Shown here: piece by piece, positions 14,850 through 23,402 of the stretch
How positions within the stretch are numbered: position 1 is the stretch's first letter
Layout of the letters: every line of letters starts with the position of its first letter
NCBI GenBank assembly: GCA_021414365.1
Contig: JAIOOR010000021.1
Span: 124,001 to 188,000 of the forward strand
Reading direction: 5' to 3'
Length of the DNA: 64,000 nucleotides
Source of the DNA: Nitrosarchaeum sp.
Lineage (GTDB): Archaea > Thermoproteota > Nitrososphaeria > Nitrososphaerales > Nitrosopumilaceae
Notes under the pieces: model-generated
The model's input: the letters and a program-made list of their open reading frames with translations, nothing else
Databases searched by the model: none
Told to the model about the DNA's origin: nothing
Program-made: the position numbers and the translations under genes

Positions 14850-15503
14850 TTAAATTAAAACATCAGATGTACTTCTCTGAGTACTTTCTTGTTTAAGACT
14901 ATCTGGAATGTCTGGTATTGATGATTGTGTTTGTCCTGCAATTATAGAATGGGCCTCTTCTAAAATTGCTAATGTATCTGAATTAGTGGAATTTCCTACA
15001 CTCATCAAATCATTTCCTTGAATTGAAGATCCAAGCATTACATCACCTAAAATTTCTGACAAGTCTTGCATTGATGATGTAGCTTCTGGCATTATTCCGC
15101 TAAGTGATGGACTCAATCCTTTGATTAGTGACATGCATGGACTGAGTGTTACTACTACATCTCCCAGCTCCGATACTGTGTTGAGTCTTAATTGAATTTG
15201 TTCCATTGAAAGTTTTGCGCCGCTTACCATGTTTTTCATTTTTCTGACCTGTACTAGTTCATTTGCATATGCTTGAGCATATGCATTGTTGTGTGATTTT
15301 TGAGCATTAACAACTTTTTCAAAAATACCGTCATGTTTTATTTGTAATTTTTCTTTAATTCCTTCTAATTTATTGATTTGAAATTGTAATTTTCTTTGCG
15401 CTTCCTCTATTTTTGTTTTTAATGGGATGTCTGGTTTTACTTTTCCCATTACTCTTTGAGAAATACTTTCTCCTGATGTTTTATTCCATGAATTACTTAT
15501 CAA
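14850..15503 (-). CDS. cdvB: ESCRT-III-like cell division protein (CdvB/Snf7 family)
   Basis: 217 residues with the Snf7 core. The first helix hairpin is TKIEEAQRKLQFQINKLEGIKEKLQIKHDGIFEKVVNAQK (about 31-70), then ANELVQVRKMKNMVSGAKLSMEQIQLRLNTVSELGDVVVTLSPCMSLIKGLSPSLSGIMPEATSSMQDLSEILGDVM. In Thaumarchaeota CdvB paralogues polymerise at mid-cell and drive constriction with CdvA and the Vps4-like CdvC. The tail (residues 165-217) is polar and may carry the CdvC-interacting segment; no wing domain is visible, so this is a CdvB paralogue rather than a full wH-containing CdvB. Confidence 0.82.
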   Translation of the reverse strand: MISNSWNKTSGESISQRVMGKVKPDIPLKTKIEEAQRKLQFQINKLEGIKEKLQIKHDGIFEKVVNAQKSHNNAYAQAYANELVQVRKMKNMVSGAKLSMEQIQLRLNTVSELGDVVVTLSPCMSLIKGLSPSLSGIMPEATSSMQDLSEILGDVMLGSSIQGNDLMSVGNSTNSDTLAILEEAHSIIAGQTQSSIPDIPDSLKQESTQRSTSDVLI

Positions 15504-15562
15504 ATTTTTATTTCCTCATTAATAATATGTAATTTTGTTTTAAATGAATTTGTCCCTAGTGT

Positions 15563-15600
15563 ATGTGTAACCACGGTAACACAGGGAGTCGGTTACACAT
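15563..15600. promoter_or_regulatory. Inverted repeat upstream of cdvB
   Basis: ATGTGTAACC (15563-15572) and GGTTACACAT (15591-15600) form a perfect 10-bp inverted repeat with an 18-nt centre; the centre contains another related GGTAACAC. It is 60-97 bp upstream of the cdvB ATG, upstream of the likely TATA region, which is where an operator would lie. Confidence 0.5.
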
Positions 15601-15832
15601 TAACCCGATTATGTCTATGTTGGGAAAAAGTAATATTTTTGTTTTAGAATTTTTTTCTTAATTATGGAAATATACTAAAAATATGAAATCAACCGCATTT
15701 ACATATAATTGCTAATCTCTGAATCCTATCTGTGTAATTTCATACTGCCTATTTGGATTTTTTTCCAAATAATTGCATTCTTGGCATGTACTATGACATT
15801 TCATTTTTATCTGGGTTTGAATAATTTTTGAT

Positions 15833-15937
15833 ATGAACAAGCGTTTTATTTTAGTAGGTATTGTTTTAGGAGTTATCATTACACTTGCAGTCATAATTGG
15901 TTCTCCATCTCTTGGCGGCTTTGATATGCTGAGATGA
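15833..15937 (+). CDS. 34-residue membrane microprotein
   Basis: The frame encodes MNKRFILVGIVLGVIITLAV followed by IIGSPSLGGFDMLR. A two-residue basic start and one helix (about 5-22) form a simple inward-N membrane peptide. It lies alone between cdvB and the receiver gene. No family recognised; support is only the membrane-like composition and the ATG. Confidence 0.4.
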   Translation: MNKRFILVGIVLGVIITLAVIIGSPSLGGFDMLR

Positions 15938-16016
15938 TTATATCTCATCATCTGTTTTAAATATAAAAATTTCTAATTAGCATATTGCTTTATTACTCAA
16001 ACAAATGTAAATTTTT

Positions 16017-16370
16017 TTGTTGAAAAAAATACTTCTAGTTGATGACGATGAAGATAATCGTAGTGCCATGTCTGACATCCTTGAATTCAAAGGACTCAGC
16101 ATAGTTGCCTCTGCTAAAAATGGACTTGAAGCAGTAGAACAATTTTCTAAATACACTCCGGATGTAGTATTGATGGATATTATGATGCCGGAATATGATG
16201 GGTTTTATGGAATAGAGCACATCAAAAACATTGATCCTAATACAAAAATAATTGCAGTTACAGCTGATCAAAGTGTAGAAACACAAAGAAAACTAAAAGA
16301 AATGCAACAAAATCTAATTATCTTTAAACCGTTTGATATTGACACTCTTGTTCAAATGATCAATGAATAG
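16017..16370 (+). CDS. CheY-like single-domain response regulator
   Basis: 117 residues making one complete receiver domain: acidic pocket DDDED near residues 9-13, phosphorylated Asp in VVLMDIMMP (D54), Thr in VTADQS and Lys in IIFKPFD. No output domain is present, so it should relay phosphoryl groups or regulate a partner protein. The start is TTG (16017 or the adjacent 16020). No histidine kinase gene is next to it. Confidence 0.88.
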   Translation: MLKKILLVDDDEDNRSAMSDILEFKGLSIVASAKNGLEAVEQFSKYTPDVVLMDIMMPEYDGFYGIEHIKNIDPNTKIIAVTADQSVETQRKLKEMQQNLIIFKPFDIDTLVQMINE

Positions 16371-16496
16371 ATGTTTTTTATAAATTATTAAAAAACTTCA
16401 AAATATTTTTTATCATTATTTTTTACCCTTTAATGTTTTACAAATTTAAAATATGATTTTATTTAATATCCTATGTATTTTGATGTTTTTTTGATT

Positions 16497-17624
16497 CTAT
16501 ATTTTGAATTTTTTAGTAGTCTGCTCAAAAATAGACAATGTGACGTCGATATCTTTTTTTGACAACCATGCAGTAACTGATATTCGTAATCTTGCTTTGT
16601 TTTTAGGCACGGTTGGATACCTTATTGGCTGGGCAAAAACACCCTTCTTGAATAGAAACTCTCCAAAACTTAATGCTGTTTTTTCGTTGCCTATAACAAT
16701 TGGAATTATGTGTGTTTTTGAATCAATATTGTATCCTATTTGCTCTAATCCTTTAGTGAGATGTTCTCTATTCTTTTCTAGTTTTTTTCTTTGTTTTTCT
16801 CTGTCTGATTCAAATCTTTTCAATGAATACTGAATTAAAAATGATGGAAGTGCTGAAGTGTAGATAAAAGATTTTGATTTATTTATACAATAATCTATTA
16901 TATTTTTTTCTGAAGAGATGTATCCTCCAAATGATCCTAATCCTTTACTAAGACTGCTAATGTATACATCGATCTTTTTTAACACATTAAAATGACTCGC
17001 AGTTCCTTTTCCATCCTTTCCTACTACAAAATCCCCATGTGCATCATCTAAAATTGTAATTGCATTTGCTTTTTGAGCAATCTCTGTAATTTTATCTATC
17101 TGTGAAAAATCTCCATCCATGCTGAAAATTCCTTCAGTTATTACAAACTTGTTTTTTGCTTTTTGTCTTAATTTCTTTTCAAGATCCTCTGTATCGTTAT
17201 GATTGTAAACTAGTATTTTTGCACCTGATAACTTGCATGATTCAATTATGCTTGCATGATTTAGTTTGTCACTTAAAATGATGTCCCCCTTTTTTGCAAT
17301 TGCCGATATTGTTCCAATGTTTGCCATATATCCAGTAGGATAAATCAAACTGCTTTGTTGAGATTTATGTCTTGATAATTTTTCTTCTAGTGTTTTAAAA
17401 CATTCATCATTTCCTGAAACTAGTCTTGAGCTTGATTGCATTTGGGTAATGTTTAATTTTGTAGGGGGGATTCCAAGATAGTCATTTGAGCAGAGATTTA
17501 GTAACTTTCTACCGTTAATAGTAATATATGCCCCCGAAGATTTTCCAAATCTAAGTTGTCTGTATAGATGGTTTTTTTTAATTAATTCCAGTTCTTTATC
17601 TATGAACTTCAGATTAGGCTTCAA
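16497..17624 (-). CDS. bioF: 8-amino-7-oxononanoate synthase
   Basis: 375 residues, PLP-dependent alpha-oxoamine synthase. It condenses pimeloyl thioester with alanine in the first committed step of biotin-ring assembly. Visible motifs are NDYLGI, SRLVSGN, HASIIESCKLSG, the ITILDDAHGDFVVGKDGKG loop and the lysine Schiff-base site SLSKGLGSFGG (K227). Overlaps the bioB stop by 11 bp, so the two are translated together. Confidence 0.9.
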   Translation of the reverse strand: MKPNLKFIDKELELIKKNHLYRQLRFGKSSGAYITINGRKLLNLCSNDYLGIPPTKLNITQMQSSSRLVSGNDECFKTLEEKLSRHKSQQSSLIYPTGYMANIGTISAIAKKGDIILSDKLNHASIIESCKLSGAKILVYNHNDTEDLEKKLRQKAKNKFVITEGIFSMDGDFSQIDKITEIAQKANAITILDDAHGDFVVGKDGKGTASHFNVLKKIDVYISSLSKGLGSFGGYISSEKNIIDYCINKSKSFIYTSALPSFLIQYSLKRFESDREKQRKKLEKNREHLTKGLEQIGYNIDSKTHIIPIVIGNEKTALSFGEFLFKKGVFAQPIRYPTVPKNKARLRISVTAWLSKKDIDVTLSIFEQTTKKFKI

Positions 17625-18597
17625 GGCCTATCTTCTTTATCATTTTGATGTCTTTTTCTGCACTATTTCCATTCATTGTAAGATAACCTGAAGTAATGAT
17701 TCCATTAGCACCGCTTTGAAGTAGTTCTTCACCCGAGTCCTCTAAATTTATCTCACGACCTCCTGAAATTTTAATAACTGATTCAGGAAGCAAAAATCTG
17801 ATCACTGAAAACATTCTAACTATCTCAGAATTTGACAATGGGGTTTGTAATTCGAGCGGTGTTCCTGGGATTGGAACAAGTATGTTAATTGTTACCTCCT
17901 CAGGAAAGATTGCAGCTAACTCTAGTGTTAATTCTAATCTTTGTTTTCTTGTTTCTCCTAATCCAATAATCCCACCTGTACATAATTCTAAACCTGCATC
18001 GCGAGCAATTCTTAATGTTTTTAATCTGTCATCATAGGTATGAGTTGTACAAATCTCAGCAAATTTAGATTTTGCAGTTTCCAGGTTGTGATTGTATCTT
18101 TTAACTTTGAGTTCTTTTAGTCGTTTTGCTTGCTCTGGTGTGAGAAATCCTAAACTGCATTCTACACTTATTCCTACTTTGTTGTTGATTTCTTGAATGA
18201 TGCTGCAAACTTTCTCAAAATCTTTGGATGATGGCTCTCTCCATGCGGCTACAAGACAATATGATTCGGCTCCTTCACTTTTTGCTTTACTTGCTTTTAT
18301 TACAACTTCCTCTGGAGTTGGTAACTGATATGTCTCAATTCCAGTATCAAAAAACGCCGATTGTCCACAAAATGAACAATCTTCACTACATGAATTTTTT
18401 TTGATATTGTTTAATTGTTCTACATCTACTTTGTTTCCATTAAAATCTCTAGTAATCTGATTTGCAGCTTTTGCTAATTCTTTGATATGCTCATCTGGTA
18501 AATTAAATAATTTTTCAGCATCATCACTTGATATGCCAATTCCTGAAAATACATTTTCTTGACATTCTTTAATAAATTCAAGCGTATTACCCATCAT
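17614..18597 (-). CDS. bioB: Biotin synthase (radical SAM)
   Basis: 327 residues. The radical-SAM cluster motif is NSCSEDCSFCGQSA (C70, C74, C77). The YNHNLETAKSKFAEICTTHTYDDRLKTLRIARDAGLELCTGGIIGLGET block is typical of BioB and supplies the [2Fe-2S] cluster ligands that donate sulphur. Residues INILVPIPGTPLE and the ISGGREINLED region complete it. It converts dethiobiotin to biotin. Two adjacent ATG codons are available at the start. Confidence 0.93.
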   Translation of the reverse strand: MMGNTLEFIKECQENVFSGIGISSDDAEKLFNLPDEHIKELAKAANQITRDFNGNKVDVEQLNNIKKNSCSEDCSFCGQSAFFDTGIETYQLPTPEEVVIKASKAKSEGAESYCLVAAWREPSSKDFEKVCSIIQEINNKVGISVECSLGFLTPEQAKRLKELKVKRYNHNLETAKSKFAEICTTHTYDDRLKTLRIARDAGLELCTGGIIGLGETRKQRLELTLELAAIFPEEVTINILVPIPGTPLELQTPLSNSEIVRMFSVIRFLLPESVIKISGGREINLEDSGEELLQSGANGIITSGYLTMNGNSAEKDIKMIKKIGLEA

Positions 18598-18698
18598 ATT
18601 TTTGCATGAAAATCCATTAAAAAAGATTAGTAGAATACTATTCCTTTTTGTGCGTAAATCACTCTATTTTAAACACTTTTTTTCATATTTGATAAATA

Positions 18699-20021
18699 TT
18701 ACAATACTTGATTTTGTGCCGATTTGATAGTATCTACTGTTCTATTTAGTAACATATCTAATTCTTTTTCAGATATTGCTAAAGGTGGTACGATCATTAC
18801 TATATTTCCTAATGTTCGAAGATAAATTCCGTGTTTTTTTCCTTCTTCAAAGAAAATTTTGTTAATTGATTTTTTAGGATGAATTGGTATTTTGCTTTTT
18901 TTGTTTTTGACTAGTTCTATTCCCATAAGCATTCCTTTGTGTCTTACATCTCCCACTAAATCTAACTCTGTTAATTTTTCATAATATTCTTCAAAAATTT
19001 TTGATGTATTATGAATTTTTTTGATCAAGTTGTATTTCTGATATAGTTTTAGATTTTCGTTTGCAACTACCGCAGCTAATGGATTTCCAGTAAATGTATG
19101 TCCATGAAAGAGATGCTTCCATTCATTAAACTCTCCTAGAAATGAATCGTATACTTTTTTGCTTGCTAAAGTTGCAGCCATTGTCAAGTATCCGCCTGTC
19201 AGCATTTTTCCATATGCTACAATATCTGGAATGCTTTTTTGTTCTGTGTATTGTAACATAGATCCTAAACGTCCAAAACCTGTAGCAATTTCATCTAGTA
19301 CTAGCAACACCCCATGTTTTTTACATAACTTGCTAATTTCCATTTGAAATCCTTTGTGAAATATGTTTACGCCCCCTGCAACTTGTGCGCCACTTTCCAT
19401 TACAAACATGGCAATTTTATCATCCTTTGAAAACTCTTTTTCAATTTTACTTATGCAAAAATTTTGATATTCTTTATAACTCATTTCCTTTGGAATTCTA
19501 TACTTTTTTGGCACTGGAATTTGTATTGTTGGAAATAACTGTTTTTTGAATTTGCTAAAAAATTCTGGAACGTATCCAACAGCCATCGTACCAAATGTAT
19601 CTCCATGGTAACCATTTTCTAATGTCATGATCTTTGTTTTCTTTTTCTCACCGTTGTTTTTCCAATACTGTAATGCCATCTTTAACGCAATTTCCATCGC
19701 CGATGAACCATTATCTGAATAGAATACCTTGTGCATTCCAGGGGATATTTTAATCAAATTTGACGCAAGTTTTTCTGCAGGCTGATTTGTTAAATTAAAC
19801 ATTGATGAGTGTTGGATTTTTTTGCTTTGATTTTTGATTGCATTGACTAACTCTGGTTTGGAATGACCCCATACATTGCACCACATTGATGCAACTCCAT
19901 CCAAAAGATGATTTCCATCAGAGTCTATGAGCCACATTCCTTTAGCTTTGACGATCTCAGTAAATGACTCCCACTCTCTCATCTGAGTATTTGGATGCCA
20001 TACAGAGCTCTTTAATTTCAA
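18699..20021 (-). CDS. bioA: Adenosylmethionine-8-amino-7-oxononanoate aminotransferase
   Basis: 440 residues, class III PLP aminotransferase. LLDGVASMWCNVWGHSKPELVNAI, FYSDNGSSAMEIALKMALQYW, ENGYHGDTFGTMAVGY, LLVLDEIATGFGRLG and the Schiff-base lysine in AYGKMLTGGYLTMAATL (K272) are clear. The W-x-N tract and the Y in HGDT-x-G are typical of BioA rather than acetylornithine enzymes. It is 102 bp upstream of bioB on the same strand. Together with bioF, bioB and bioD it completes 7-oxononanoate-to-biotin conversion. Confidence 0.9.
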   Translation of the reverse strand: MKLKSSVWHPNTQMREWESFTEIVKAKGMWLIDSDGNHLLDGVASMWCNVWGHSKPELVNAIKNQSKKIQHSSMFNLTNQPAEKLASNLIKISPGMHKVFYSDNGSSAMEIALKMALQYWKNNGEKKKTKIMTLENGYHGDTFGTMAVGYVPEFFSKFKKQLFPTIQIPVPKKYRIPKEMSYKEYQNFCISKIEKEFSKDDKIAMFVMESGAQVAGGVNIFHKGFQMEISKLCKKHGVLLVLDEIATGFGRLGSMLQYTEQKSIPDIVAYGKMLTGGYLTMAATLASKKVYDSFLGEFNEWKHLFHGHTFTGNPLAAVVANENLKLYQKYNLIKKIHNTSKIFEEYYEKLTELDLVGDVRHKGMLMGIELVKNKKSKIPIHPKKSINKIFFEEGKKHGIYLRTLGNIVMIVPPLAISEKELDMLLNRTVDTIKSAQNQVL

Positions 20022-20097
20022 ACGATCATTATGTTATTAATTGAACTTAATAATTAAACGATATTTGTTTGGAGAATTTTTTACTTTAGATGCAATT

Positions 20098-20187
20098 TTA
20101 TTTATTCTGTTTTTCTTTAGATTCATCTGCTCTGTCTCTGACTTTTTTCATTATGCAGTACTTGCGTAGACTGTTTAGTAGTCCCAT
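20098..20187 (-). CDS. 29-residue basic microprotein (uncertain)
   Basis: A frame encoding MGLLNSLRKYCIMKKVRDRADESKEKQNK with ATG and TAA. It is highly charged and helical, with a KYCIMKKVRDRA core. It is too short for family assignment, and real expression is unproven. It is listed because it forms part of a run of similar microproteins in this gap. Confidence 0.3.
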   Translation of the reverse strand: MGLLNSLRKYCIMKKVRDRADESKEKQNK

Positions 20188-20292
20188 GTTTTTACTCTGT
20201 TTTATCTAAACTTAAAGCTTTATGATGTATTTGGAATTTAATTTTGTATGCCTAAAAATTGATAATCTATTTTGATTAGATTCACGTGAACT

Positions 20293-20403
20293 CTAATCGA
20301 GAATTTTGTTTTTTTCATGAGTTTTATCATGAATGCGAACTTTATCAAATGTATCTACTGTTCCTTCCCACACAAAATCACAATTTTTGCATCTATATTT
20401 CAT
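20293..20403 (-). CDS. C2H2 zinc-finger microprotein
   Basis: 36 residues: MKYRCKNCDFVWEGTVDTFD, then KVRIHDKTHEKNKILD. A CxxC pair (C5, C8) is followed 16 residues on by HDKTH (H25, H29), giving a C2H2-type zinc finger of archaeal single-finger style. It probably binds nucleic acid or protein. The start and stop frame a clean ORF; the plus-strand ORF across it is a shadow. Confidence 0.55.
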   Translation of the reverse strand: MKYRCKNCDFVWEGTVDTFDKVRIHDKTHEKNKILD

Positions 20404-20644
20404 CTATTTTTCTACCTGGATTGATTTCTTGTTTTCTATTGATTTTGTTGTAATTTTATCTGATGTTTTGATCTTAAATGAATCTAATTTCAATTTTGCA
20501 ATTATTTTTTTTATCATATTTACTTAGGCTTGAATCTCCATATAAAGTCAGAACTTTTCCATGTTGTTTTTTACAATTCTGCATTTCATCAATTTCTATG
20601 GATGTTATCTGCCGGTATATATACAACTTAGGTGAATAATTGAT

Positions 20645-20785
20645 ATGGAAAGTAAGACTATGATCACATTAAATGATTTAAGATCATGTGATGGATGTGG
20701 TAATGTATTTTTAAAAAAAATGGCAGATAAAATAACTAATCGTTGTCCAGCATGCAATGTATGGAAAAAAGAAATCGTGTATTAA
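20645..20785 (+). CDS. Four-cysteine zinc-ribbon microprotein
   Basis: 46 residues with two CxxC knuckles: SCDGCGN (C15, C18) and RCPACNVW (C34, C37), spaced 15 residues apart as in rubredoxin-like or zinc-ribbon folds. N-terminal MESKTMITLNDLR, C-terminal WKKEIVY. It ends 13 bp before the next zinc-ribbon gene, so the two form a small operon. Confidence 0.6.
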   Translation: MESKTMITLNDLRSCDGCGNVFLKKMADKITNRCPACNVWKKEIVY

Positions 20786-20798
20786 CTGGAATGAATTA

Positions 20799-20942
20799 AT
20801 GTCAATACGATGTAAAGTCTGTAACACAGCAAAGATTATTGTCGCTAATAAGTTAAACTCTGATGTTAATTGGGAATGCCAAACATGTGGTAATACCCTT
20901 GATGTGAATGGTCATATTGTAGCATCAAATTTACAAAAATAA
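20799..20942 (+). CDS. Four-cysteine zinc-ribbon microprotein
   Basis: 47 residues from MSIRCKVCNTAKIIVANK to NWECQTCGNTLDVNGH. CKVC and CQTC form a zinc ribbon. A longer reading frame extends upstream (from 20757) but overlaps the previous gene, so the internal ATG at 20799, just after that gene's stop, is preferred. Confidence 0.6.
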   Translation: MSIRCKVCNTAKIIVANKLNSDVNWECQTCGNTLDVNGHIVASNLQK

Positions 20943-20972
20943 TCTATTGCTTTAATTCATTTGTTTAATAAA

Positions 20973-21251
20973 TTAAATTTCATTTTTAGAATCTTTTTTA
21001 GTTAATTTTTTAATTGTTTTTTCTAAATTGTCAAATTCATGTTCGCCCCCAGAACGATTTTTTTCTAATTCGACAATTCTTTCTTTTAGTTCTGCATTTT
21101 CATTATTATTTGATTTAAGCAAATACTGTTTTAATGCTTCAATTACTACATCTGTAATTGTTATTTTTTGATTGTTTGATTGTTCTACAAGTTTAGCATA
21201 CAAATCCAACGGAAGAATAACCTTCATATTTTTTGAATTCATACTTTTCAT
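20973..21251 (-). CDS. Ribbon-helix-helix (CopG/Arc-like) DNA-binding protein with coiled-coil tail
   Basis: 92 residues. MKVILPLDLYAKLVEQSNNQKITITDVVIEALKQYLL is the beta-strand plus two-helix pattern of the ribbon-helix-helix family (about 9-45). From residue 52 a charged coiled coil follows (ENAELKERIVELEKNRSGGEHEFDNLEKTIKKLTKK). RHH proteins dimerise and bind operator pairs. A later ATG (MNSKNM) may be the true start. No toxin gene lies beside it. Confidence 0.7.
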   Translation of the reverse strand: MKSMNSKNMKVILPLDLYAKLVEQSNNQKITITDVVIEALKQYLLKSNNNENAELKERIVELEKNRSGGEHEFDNLEKTIKKLTKKDSKNEI

Positions 21252-21310
21252 GTATTTTTATTGTTCCTAGTTGAATATATGAATAAAGATATTTTTTTAA
21301 AATAATGAAA

Positions 21311-21424
21311 TTATGCCGTTTTATCTATTGTTTTCTTATTTTCTCTATCTCTTTTACAAAAACTACAATACTCCTCAGAAGAATTTCTATTGATTGGAGT
21401 TAAGCAATCATGGCAGTATTTCAT
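21311..21424 (-). CDS. Zinc-binding microprotein (CHDC/CSFC)
   Basis: 37 residues: MKYCHDCLTPINRNSSEEYC, then SFCKRDRENKKTIDKTA. CxxC pairs at C4/C7 and C20/C23 make a compact zinc knuckle, followed by a basic tail. It lies 76 bp downstream of the next zinc microprotein on the same strand. Confidence 0.55.
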   Translation of the reverse strand: MKYCHDCLTPINRNSSEEYCSFCKRDRENKKTIDKTA

Positions 21425-21499
21425 GATTTTAATATGTCATACCAAGTATATTAGGAAATTATTGGGGATTTTTTAGTACTAATTCATTACTGCAAAATT

Positions 21500-21616
21500 C
21501 TAGCATTTCCTACTCCCACATGACTCACAAATCCAAAAAACTGTGTTTGTATTTTCAATGATTTCTTCTCTTTTTTTCATAATTCTATAACAATCAAAAC
21601 AAATCTCTGTCTTCAT
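21500..21616 (-). CDS. Zinc-binding microprotein (CFDC/CESC)
   Basis: 38 residues: MKTEICFDCYRIMKKREEII, then ENTNTVFWICESCGSRKC. The pairs CFDC (C6, C9) and CESC (C30, C33) bracket a 20-residue charged helix; a fifth Cys ends the chain. Its ATG overlaps the stop of the upstream 56-residue gene (ATGA), so the two are a translationally coupled pair. Confidence 0.6.
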   Translation of the reverse strand: MKTEICFDCYRIMKKREEIIENTNTVFWICESCGSRKC

Positions 21617-21783
21617 TTTTCTGTAGTTTTTACAACTTGCCCACGCTTATACTCATTATAATATCCGATGCATGCGTTAAGCTCCTTTAAGAATCCGTCA
21701 TTTTCAAAATCACCTTCTTTCAAATCTGTCCAATATGTCAGAATATCTTGTTTTAGTAATTCTAATGTTTTTTCCTGCATCAT
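21613..21783 (-). CDS. Small acidic helical protein
   Basis: 56 residues (MMQEKTLELLKQDILTYWTD, then LKEGDFENDGFLKELNACIG, then YYNEYKRGQVVKTTEK). Helical and without domain signatures. Its TGA overlaps the start codon of the zinc microprotein that follows, which is good evidence that both are real. Confidence 0.55.
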   Translation of the reverse strand: MMQEKTLELLKQDILTYWTDLKEGDFENDGFLKELNACIGYYNEYKRGQVVKTTEK

Positions 21784-21868
21784 TATTCTACGTTTTACTC
21801 TGATACATACCCATTGGTAAGGTGTTTTTAGAAGAAGAATTTTATCATTATGTGATTCAGATATCTTG

Positions 21869-22678
21869 ATGAAAAAATTTCAGATTGTTGTTATTTTCTT
21901 TTTAATTTCAATGTCTCTTGTCTCTCAATCATATTCACAACAAATTGCTAGAGGGTCTCGCCCATCTTATGTATATGATAATGCTGATGTGATAAGTAGC
22001 GAATATGAGTCATTATTGGATAACTATCTAAGAAAGGTAGATGATGCAGCTTCAGTTGAAATAGTCATCTGGACAACTGATAGTTTCTATGGTCACGGAA
22101 TCAAAAAAGACAATCAAGAGATTCATGATAGAGATATGCTTGCAAATTATATTTTCAATGACGTTTCTCTAGGTGGAATAAAGGGCATAGGTAAAGCCGA
22201 TAAAAATAACGGTATCTTGATCTTGCTATCAAAGCAACAAGATACTTCTGGAGGATCTATGCGAATTGAGGTAGGTAGAGGACTCGAAGGAGACATCACA
22301 GACGGTACTGCAGGTTTGATACTGGATTCTTATTTAGTTCCAGCAATGCAATCGTTTCGTGAAACAAACAATGTCCAAGTTTTTGATCAAGCATTTCTCA
22401 ACACCGTGATATCTCTATCTGAAAAAGCAGGTTATTCAAACAATGATCCAAATTATGTTCCAACCGACTCTTTAAAAGATCAAAATGACTCTGAATTACA
22501 GAATTTGATTTCGATTTTGCCTTTTATCATCATGTTTATTTTTATATTTATTATTTCACGTAGACGAAAACGCGGTGGCTATTTTGGAGGATTCATAGGT
22601 GGAGGAGGATTCGGTGGCGGTGGAGGAGGATTTGGCGGCGGTGGAGGTGGCTCTGGTGGTGGAGGCGCTGGAAGATAA
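21869..22678 (+). CDS. TPM-domain membrane protein with glycine-rich tail
   Basis: 269 residues from the ATG at 21869. An N-terminal signal peptide (about 1-24) is followed by a TPM domain (PSYVYDNADVISSEYESLLDNYLRKVDDAASVEIVIWTTDSF...EVGRGLEGDITDGTAG, about 33-145), a transmembrane helix near residues 208-226 (LISILPFIIMFIFIFIISRRRKR) and a Gly-rich cytoplasmic tail (GGFGGGGGGF repeats). TPM domains are thought to assist assembly or turnover of membrane complexes. The next gene is a LemA protein, a known partner. Confidence 0.85.
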   Translation: MKKFQIVVIFFLISMSLVSQSYSQQIARGSRPSYVYDNADVISSEYESLLDNYLRKVDDAASVEIVIWTTDSFYGHGIKKDNQEIHDRDMLANYIFNDVSLGGIKGIGKADKNNGILILLSKQQDTSGGSMRIEVGRGLEGDITDGTAGLILDSYLVPAMQSFRETNNVQVFDQAFLNTVISLSEKAGYSNNDPNYVPTDSLKDQNDSELQNLISILPFIIMFIFIFIISRRRKRGGYFGGFIGGGGFGGGGGGFGGGGGGSGGGGAGR

Positions 22679-22718
22679 TACCATAAAATAATATGTCTCC
22701 CTCATTTAGGTAAGTTAC

Positions 22719-23330
22719 TTGGTTAGTAAGAAAATAATTGGCATAATTGTGGGAATTGTAATTATTGCCTTAATGTTTGGTATATTGTATGGAATGTATT
22801 TTTCCGGTTATAATTCTGCACAAATTAAAGATGAACAAATAAAAAAATATGCTGCAGATGTTGATGTACAATTACAACGACGATATGATTTAATTCCAAA
22901 TCTAATTCAATCCGTAAAGGGATACATGCAATTTGAAAAAGATGTACTTGAACAAATCACAAAACTACGTTCTCAATGGCAAACATCTTCAAGCACAAAT
23001 GAGAAAGTACAACTAAGTAATCAAATAGAACAGGCACTAAGCAAAATTATTCTAACATATGAAAATTATCCTGAACTAAAGTCTGATACCACAGTTACAA
23101 GATTAATGGATGAGCTAGCAGGAACTGAAAATAGAATATCTGTTGCAAGAACCTATTACAATGATGGTGTTAGAGACTTTAACATCAACATTAGAACATT
23201 TCCAAACAATGTATTTAATCAAAATGGATTTCTTGGATTGTCTCCATGGGGATTAGAACAATATCCAACATATGAGGCAACATCTGTAGCCAAAACAACT
23301 GTCCCTAAAGTTGATTTGACTGTTCCTTAA
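22719..23330 (+). CDS. lemA: LemA family membrane protein
   Basis: 203 residues. One N-terminal transmembrane helix (IIGIIVGIVIIALMFGILYGM) is followed by the LemA helical bundle: QLQRRYDLIPNLIQSVKGYMQFEKDVLEQITKLRSQW and NRISVARTYYNDGVRDFNINIRTFPNNV, both diagnostic. Function unknown; LemA and TPM proteins commonly neighbour each other. The start is TTG at 22719; no in-frame ATG is close. Confidence 0.9.
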   Translation: MVSKKIIGIIVGIVIIALMFGILYGMYFSGYNSAQIKDEQIKKYAADVDVQLQRRYDLIPNLIQSVKGYMQFEKDVLEQITKLRSQWQTSSSTNEKVQLSNQIEQALSKIILTYENYPELKSDTTVTRLMDELAGTENRISVARTYYNDGVRDFNINIRTFPNNVFNQNGFLGLSPWGLEQYPTYEATSVAKTTVPKVDLTVP

Positions 23331-23402
23331 TTTTGTTTCCAGACGTATTTTATAATTAATAGGACTATACAATTATCTATCTCCAAATATATTGAATTAC
23401 CA

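Noticed and set aside
15712-15951. 79-codon minus-strand frame
   Set aside because: It spans the plus-strand micro-ORF and intergenic AT-rich sequence; composition is poor and no domain is visible.
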